Positions 44,883 through 49,185 of a stretch of DNA of 49,185 nt are shown here, in pieces. The notes beneath the pieces were generated by a model. It saw nothing but the letters and a program-made list of their open reading frames with translations. It was not told the origin of the DNA and made no database searches. The translations under genes were made by a program, and so were the position numbers. The DNA comes from Gammaproteobacteria bacterium (lineage in GTDB: Bacteria; Pseudomonadota; Gammaproteobacteria; Arenicellales; Arenicellaceae): the NCBI GenBank assembly GCA_017854775.1, contig JAFMHC010000012.1, forward strand, positions 1 through 49,185, given 5' to 3'. Position 1 is the first letter of the stretch. Each line of letters opens with the position of its first letter.

Positions 44883-46274
44883 CTAGTGCGGCTGAGCGCA
44901 GTCATAATCGTCAATTTGGCTGTTGAAGCACTGCATGAAATCAAATTTACCGTGCGATGAATCAATGCAACCCGCTTTAAATTTTGGCTGAGTTGAGCTG
45001 CCGAAACCTTTCTCAATATATTGTGTTTCAAATATAACTGATGAAATAAAGCCCTGCACATAGCAGCCGAACGCATCGTTGTGATTTCGAATAAAAGCCG
45101 TATCAGTTTTGATGAACTTCAGTGGATCGTACTTATCGACATCAAAATGATTGGTCTGTTTGCTCGGGTCGGTAATTCCACATTTATCTAAACTTTCCGA
45201 GCAGTTATCCATGACCCACTGTTTAGCGGTTTGATCGAACGATAAATACGCGGTACGAAATTGCTCGATATTCCCCGCAGTTGTTAGTGACAGTTGCCGC
45301 TCATCTAAAATTATATTCTTTCCTTTGATGTTACGTTTGAGCTTCTTTGGGCTTGAAGGCGATGAGACATTAGCATATTCGCCAAGTGGGAAAAAAACAC
45401 GCGTTGCAATATCACCACCACTACTTAGAATATGCATGAGTGGCGGTTGGGTCTCATCAAACACGCATCGTGCAGCGGCTTCTTTTAGCAGCACAACCTT
45501 ATTCGCTTCGATTGCCGGGTTTAGCAAAATCAAGGCATCGGCGAAGCGATTGATTTTCTTGCATGACCTTACTGTATCGCTAAACGAGGCGTTCGACGCC
45601 ACCAGATCATTGAGTAATACATCATGCAATGCGGAGAGCACAATAGCACCACCAAAGCTGTGCCCGATAATAACGTAACTATTTTTGTACAATTCTGACT
45701 TGTCTAATTCTGGTTCGCGACCTTGATCATGTGCTTGAACGACTAATATCTGGTGCAATTTAGCGAACACCTCGGTTGCACCACCAGAACCCACTTCTTC
45801 AGCTACAGACTTGCGCGCCCAGTAGGTAGTCTCTTTCAAGAAAGGGAGGGTGGTAAATGCGCCACGCCAGCCGAGGTAAAGGCCAATAACTTTGCGCTTA
45901 CCGACCACCGAGTTCTCAGCGGCTCGAGAAAGAAATTCGCGAAATTGGACTACGTTTGAATCATCATAGTCGGCGTTGTGCTTCCAGCCGTGCACGAATA
46001 CAAATACCGCCGCGCCTTCATCTGTCTCTGCTTGTTGTTTGATGTAACGTAATACGCGTTGGCTACTCGAGCGATCGTATAAGTTGCCACGCTCAGTGAA
46101 CTCGATAAAACCTAAATCATATTCCAAGTAGTGTTCAATCGCCGACTTGCTGCAATCAACTCCGCCCCATAAGCAGTTATTTTCGACAAACTCGGTGCGC
46201 AGCTGTTTGTTCGGAGTGCAGGCCGAAAGCGCGCAGATCAGAACAACTTTTCCAACAAATCGAACCAGACTCAA
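44883..46274 (-). CDS. Alpha/beta-hydrolase lipoprotein
   Basis: 463 residues with a TTG start whose bases overlap the TGA of the M19 gene upstream (TTGA). The lipoprotein signal ends in LICALSAC (Cys19). The hydrolase fold has VFVFVHGWKHNADYDD with the oxyanion loop and YVIIGHSFGGAIVLSAL with the nucleophile Ser of GxSxG (about residue 205). The catalytic Asp and His are less clear. The C-terminal 200 residues are rich in Cys and look unique. Relatives act as esterases or lipases in the envelope. Pairing with a dipeptidase suggests nutrient or peptide processing in the periplasm, which is inference. Confidence 0.83.
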   Translation of the reverse strand: MSLVRFVGKVVLICALSACTPNKQLRTEFVENNCLWGGVDCSKSAIEHYLEYDLGFIEFTERGNLYDRSSSQRVLRYIKQQAETDEGAAVFVFVHGWKHNADYDDSNVVQFREFLSRAAENSVVGKRKVIGLYLGWRGAFTTLPFLKETTYWARKSVAEEVGSGGATEVFAKLHQILVVQAHDQGREPELDKSELYKNSYVIIGHSFGGAIVLSALHDVLLNDLVASNASFSDTVRSCKKINRFADALILLNPAIEANKVVLLKEAAARCVFDETQPPLMHILSSGGDIATRVFFPLGEYANVSSPSSPKKLKRNIKGKNIILDERQLSLTTAGNIEQFRTAYLSFDQTAKQWVMDNCSESLDKCGITDPSKQTNHFDVDKYDPLKFIKTDTAFIRNHNDAFGCYVQGFISSVIFETQYIEKGFGSSTQPKFKAGCIDSSHGKFDFMQCFNSQIDDYDCAQPH

Positions 46275-47440
46275 TTGGGCAGGTTCTCACTCAAAAATTT
46301 GACCATATTACCGCCCATGATTTTACTAATTTGGGTCTCGGTAAAGCCCGCTTTAAGCATCTCATCGGTTAACGCAACCAGCTCACTAGTATCAAACCCA
46401 GCGGTGATAGAACCATCATAATCAGAGCCTAAGGACATATGATCCTCGCCGACTAATTCAAGACCATACTTCATTGCAGCGACTACGTCTTTAGGGCTAT
46501 CGCCACAAACCGCACCATCCCAATAACCCACCGCAATTAATCCGCCGTTGGCCGCGATTTGCTGCATCAAGCTATCAGCAATATTACGCGCCGTATCGCA
46601 ATGTCCCTTAAAGCCTGTATGACTGACCACTACCGGCTTGCTGTACAGAGTCAAGACCTCAGCGACGACCGCCTCGGAAGAATGTGACACATCTAATATT
46701 ATGTCCAGCGAGTCAATTTTATTAATCACTTGCCGTCCAAAATCGGTCAAACCCGCTTGGCTGACCCCATGTAAAGAAGCACCCAGCTTGTTATCAAAAA
46801 AGTGCTGTAAGCTCATCATCCGAAAGCCGGCATCAAACAAAGTTTGTACGTTAGCCAATTTTCCATCTAAAGCATGTGACCCCTCAGTACCCAGCAAGCC
46901 ACCGACCAAGGTAGTATTGCTAAGACGCTTAGTAATGAAATCAGCGAGATCCGTTTTTGATTTAATGATCATCAAGTCATCAGGGTTTTGCTCTTGAAAA
47001 CCATGCAGTCGATCAGCTTGATGCAAGGCACGCGCCGTTAGGCTACTCCAGGTAGCTGTCGGCCAAAGCTGAATAATCGCAAGCTTAGTAATGCTATCAG
47101 CGGCATCAGCCGAGTTCTGATCGTAATTTAAACCGCTTGGCGATTTGGTAACCGTGGTGAACATCTGCAAACTAACGTTGCCAGCCTGCAAACGCGGTAT
47201 ATCAACGTGGCCGTAATCGTAACGCTTACCCAAATCACGATTCCATAACAAACTATCTGAATGCCAATCTCCGATGGTCAGCCTAGCATGTAACTCCTTA
47301 GCCGCATCACTGACAACAAAAGGTGCATGAGGGGTAACCCCATTCAGCGATTTGTCGGTCATCCTAGGCGCAAAAGTAAAAAGCCCAATCAGCGCAAGTG
47401 CCATGACGAGAACAAAAATAATAAGGGCCTTCTTAATCAT
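46271..47440 (-). CDS. Membrane dipeptidase, peptidase family M19
   Basis: 389 residues. N-terminal membrane anchor (about 5-25). The amidohydrolase barrel shows TIGDWHSDSLLWNRDL with metal-binding His-x-Asp, the bridging Glu in LLGTEGSHAL, LDVSHSSEAVVAEVL and PVVVSHTGFKGHC with the later His ligands, and GSDYDGSITAGF near the C-terminus. It is related to renal dipeptidase and hydrolyses dipeptides, including D-amino acid types, with two zinc ions, on the periplasmic side. It is the first gene of a two-gene unit with the hydrolase lipoprotein. Confidence 0.93.
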   Translation of the reverse strand: MIKKALIIFVLVMALALIGLFTFAPRMTDKSLNGVTPHAPFVVSDAAKELHARLTIGDWHSDSLLWNRDLGKRYDYGHVDIPRLQAGNVSLQMFTTVTKSPSGLNYDQNSADAADSITKLAIIQLWPTATWSSLTARALHQADRLHGFQEQNPDDLMIIKSKTDLADFITKRLSNTTLVGGLLGTEGSHALDGKLANVQTLFDAGFRMMSLQHFFDNKLGASLHGVSQAGLTDFGRQVINKIDSLDIILDVSHSSEAVVAEVLTLYSKPVVVSHTGFKGHCDTARNIADSLMQQIAANGGLIAVGYWDGAVCGDSPKDVVAAMKYGLELVGEDHMSLGSDYDGSITAGFDTSELVALTDEMLKAGFTETQISKIMGGNMVKFLSENLPN

Positions 47441-47826
47441 TATTGATACCTATTTTAGTGTTTGGTTTTATAACTTGAACTTTCTTCGTAGAATGCATGC
47501 GCCGCAACAATTAGGTGGGTCGTTTGCGTATCTGTAAAACTAAGGTTTTATACAGTATATCAAGCAAGCATGAAAAACGTCGCCCCCTTTCACGCCGCTG
47601 GCTGCGCGTTAGCATTCTAGCGCTTCAAAGAAAACGTAACAAAAATAACACTTTAAAAGAATTATTGAGAATACATACACGCACTGTTATTGTGGAAACA
47701 GAGCTGGCTCGCTTTGCCAGTCGACTAGAGAAGAAAAATAGGGAAAATTGGAATGAAAACAGAACCTTGCAGGTTGAACCTAGAATTTTACTCCGGTGGA
47801 AACCGAGCTTGCGCAGTAATAAGCTG
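47441..47826. other. Leader region of the right cassette array, no convincing gene
   Basis: 386 bases between the dipeptidase start and the first rightward cassette. From about 47660 it is a diverged match to the left leader. A 128-codon frame starting at a GTG (47515) runs through the leader and into the first cassette; it is basic, low in hydrophobic core and crosses the recombination junction, so I do not accept it. The dipeptidase promoter must also lie here. Confidence 0.6.
47665..47693 (+). promoter_or_regulatory. Putative cassette promoter (Pc-like), right leader
   Basis: TTGAGA (47665-47670), 17 bases, TATTGT (47688-47693), then 132 bases to the GTTA junction at 47826. All four measures agree with the left leader on the opposite strand. 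It points into the cassette array. Confidence 0.55.
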
Positions 47827-47829
47827 TTA
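47817..47829 (+). other. attI-like cassette insertion site, right leader
   Basis: TAATAAGCTGTTA is identical to the left site. Similarity to the left leader stops at this point, and the first rightward cassette starts within GTTA. The preceding 34 bases match the left leader at about 24 positions by hand count. Confidence 0.65.
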
Positions 47830-48174
47830 TGGTTATTCAAAAGTAATCAGGCTGGCGTAAACGAAATCAAGATACTAATTATGCTGTCGGTTGGTCGTTA
47901 AAAACGTGCCAATTAGCAACGAAATAGCAGTAGCATTTTTTTGAAGTAACGTACTCGGCTAGTTAAAGACAACTAGTACTTTGCGGTTTAGTTCGGCAGC
48001 GACAACACCGAGAATTGTGGCTACTAAGGAAACCCTCAATTGGGTTGCTTCAAGTTAAAGCGGGTTGTGGCATACTAATCGAATGCAACAAATGAAAAAC
48101 ATAACAAGAGCCAAAACTAGCGCACACTGCGTGTGCTCGGACGGCGATAAAGCGCGCCGCCCGTTTGTCGGGCG
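47827..48174 (+). mobile_element. Integron cassette R1, non-coding family copy 1
   Basis: 348 bases from the attI-like junction to the attC junction at 48174. The first about 275 bases are the most diverged of the three copies of the family, sharing blocks such as GTTATGGTTATTCAAAA, AATTGTGGCTAC and GGTTGCTTCAAGTTAAA. No gene over 40 codons lies wholly inside it on either strand. Confidence 0.75.
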
Positions 48175-48177
48175 TTA
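48102..48177 (+). repeat. attC site R1
   Basis: Starts TAACAAGAGCC and ends GGGCGTTA. Inside are a perfect hairpin GCACAC/GTGTGC around TGC (48122-48136) and the GGACGGCGATAAAGCG block with complementary CGCCGCCC. It is identical to R2 along its length, and its middle matches the left-array attC. Confidence 0.85.
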
Positions 48178-48522
48178 TGGTTATTCAAAACTAATCAGCC
48201 AGGTGTAGTCTCAATCGAGATACTAATTATTCTGTTGGTTGGTCGCTAACAAATAAGCGAACCAGCAACGAAATAGCGACGGGTTTTTTTGAAATAGCGT
48301 GTTCGACTAGTAAATAACCAACTCGTATTTTGTGGTTTAGGTCGGCAACGCCAACACATAGAATTGTGGCTACCACGTAAAGCCCAATAGGGTTGCTTCA
48401 AGTTAAATCAGGTTGTGGCATACTTAATTAATGAACCAAAAGAAAAACATAACAAGAGCCAAAACTAGCGCACACTGCGTGTGCTCGGACGGCGATAAAG
48501 CGCGCCGCCCGTTTGTCGGGCG
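48175..48522 (+). mobile_element. Integron cassette R2, non-coding family copy 2
   Basis: 348 bases, the same length as R1. The body is about 90 percent identical to R4 by eye. The only internal frame of note is a 37-codon minus-strand one (48246-48359) that is interrupted in R4, so it is not conserved. Confidence 0.75.
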
Positions 48523-48525
48523 TTA
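48450..48525 (+). repeat. attC site R2
   Basis: Identical to the R1 site from TAACAAGAGCC to GGGCGTTA, 76 bases. Followed by GTTAGTTTG, where an unrelated cassette begins. Confidence 0.85.
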
Positions 48526-48854
48526 GTTTGATTTTTTATTTCTTGGTGTTGATTATGAACTTCGTAGTTAGCATCAAAGAAGGCTTTACAGGTTAACTTG
48601 GTATCGGGCTACCAACCTTACTGGTTCGTGGCAAAGGATCTCGTGTGGGCTCGACCACTTAGATCAGGTTTCCTTGTTAAACAAATAGGCTTCGGGTTAT
48701 TCTGCGGCAACAACATAAGGAAGTGGTTTAGTTCAACGCACTTCGTAGAAAGTTAAAGGGTTATTCAAGTTTTGAGTTACAAACTAACAAGTTCAAAAAC
48801 TATCATTCGCTGCGCTCATTCGGACGCGCTATTCGCGCGCCCGTTTTAAAGGCG
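48523..48854 (+). mobile_element. Integron cassette R3, unrelated non-coding cassette
   Basis: 332 bases with a body unlike the other three cassettes. The longest frames are a 13-codon plus-strand one from 48553 and a 32-codon one on the minus strand, neither with a ribosome site. It ends in a different attC. Confidence 0.7.
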
Positions 48855-48857
48855 TTA
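48785..48857 (+). repeat. attC site R3
   Basis: Starts TAACAAGTTCAAAAAC and ends TTTTAAAGGCGTTA; the ends pair with the AAG left unpaired. The middle (GGACGCGC...GCGCGCCC) differs from R1 and R2. The outer part resembles the left-array attC (TAACAAGTTC). Confidence 0.85.
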
Positions 48858-49175
48858 TGGTTATTCAAAACTAATCAGTCTGGTTTAGTCTCAATCGAAA
48901 TACTAATTATTCTGTTGGTTGGTCGTTAACAAATAAGTCAATCAGCAGCGAAATAGCGACCGTATTTTTTTGAAGTAGCGTACTCGGCTAATTAAAGCCA
49001 ACTCGCATTTTGTGGTTTAGGTCGGCAACGACAGCACATAGAATTGTGGCTACCAAGTAAACCCCAACTGGGTTACTTCAAGTTAAATCAGGTTGTGGCA
49101 TACTTAATTAATGAACCAAAAGAAAAACATAACGAATAAGGATAAGTCGTGCGCAGCCACGACTTTATCCAATTG
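48855..49175 (+). mobile_element. Integron cassette R4, non-coding family copy 3
   Basis: 321 bases. The body is nearly the same as R2, including the end CATACTTAATTAATGAACC, but it carries a different and shorter attC. So the same body is associated with two attC types. Confidence 0.72.
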
Positions 49176-49181
49176 TTGAAC
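49130..49181 (+). repeat. attC site R4 (short, palindromic)
   Basis: TAACGAATAAGG to TTGTTGAAC, 52 bases. The stem GGATAAGTCGTG against CACGACTTTATCC has one bulged base and a small loop. The end GTTGAAC fits the GTTRRRY core. The window ends four bases later, so the next cassette is not visible. Confidence 0.7.
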
Positions 49182-49185
49182 AAGC

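Noticed and set aside
47515-47901. 128-codon plus-strand frame with GTG start
   Set aside because: It crosses the leader and the cassette junction, has no ribosome site, and is a basic, low-complexity translation with no family likeness.
48246-48359. 37-codon minus-strand frame inside cassette R2
   Set aside because: The matching frame in the other two copies is broken early, so it is not conserved as protein.
47100-49185. CRISPR array
   Set aside because: The repeats are spaced about 330-350 bases apart and fold as attC sites; no short spacer pattern exists anywhere in the window.

Overview
The window looks like chromosomal DNA of a marine-type gammaproteobacterium of moderate G+C. The evidence is gene content only: type 2 PyrF, MtgA, PriA, an E. 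coli-sized YbdG-type MscS channel (415 aa), GcvR-like ACT protein, SelO, AmpG, XthA, PyrE and a long Cca with HD domain. Nothing here fixes the genus. There is no rRNA, tRNA, prophage, CRISPR array or integrase gene that I can see.

Layout. Positions 1-870 hold the start of an integron-type cassette array that runs leftward on the minus strand: a leader with a promoter-like sequence and an attI-like site, a 74-aa cassette gene, an attC site and a partial lipoprotein gene. From 1244 to 47440 there are about 40 ordinary genes in short operons. They include pyrF with a SWIM protein; a Bcr/CflA-type transporter with an Lrp/AsnC regulator, divergent from a saccharopine dehydrogenase-like gene; a Crp/Fnr regulator divergent from a fatty acid hydroxylase family gene; a YbdG-type channel; a hemB-gloA-AMP nucleosidase-CYTH-HNH run; an mtgA/gspE-like pair; srkA, then a 94-bp MITE-like element, then a GDPD-TPR lipoprotein pair; mscL; priA; a secreted endonuclease I; and a four-gene operon of SCO protein, outer-membrane barrel, PBP-like protein and membrane adenylate cyclase. 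After these come gcvR, selO, ampG, xthA, ialB-like, pyrE-cca, a zincin, a beta-helix protein and an M19 dipeptidase-lipase pair. From 47660 to the end a second cassette array runs rightward on the plus strand, with four cassettes and no convincing genes. Three of those four cassettes are copies of one non-coding family.

The most interesting signal is the relation between the two ends. Both arrays are preceded by the same arrangement, read outward: TTGAGA, 17 bases, TATT(C/G)T, 132 bases, then an identical 13-base sequence TAATAAGCTGTTA at which the first cassette begins. The 132-base stretches align without gaps at roughly half their positions by hand count, and best near the insertion point. 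So two diverged copies of one leader, facing away from each other and separated by about 47 kb of housekeeping genes, each feed an array without a local integrase. The attC sites of both arrays share their inner sequence, so they probably belong to one integron system of this genome.

Other points of interest: a Rieske-like fold that has lost its iron-sulfur ligands, short tandem repeats duplicating the 3' end of srkA, an AMP nucleosidase of a type best known from Bacteroidota, and an AT-rich stretch with DnaA-box matches ahead of priA.
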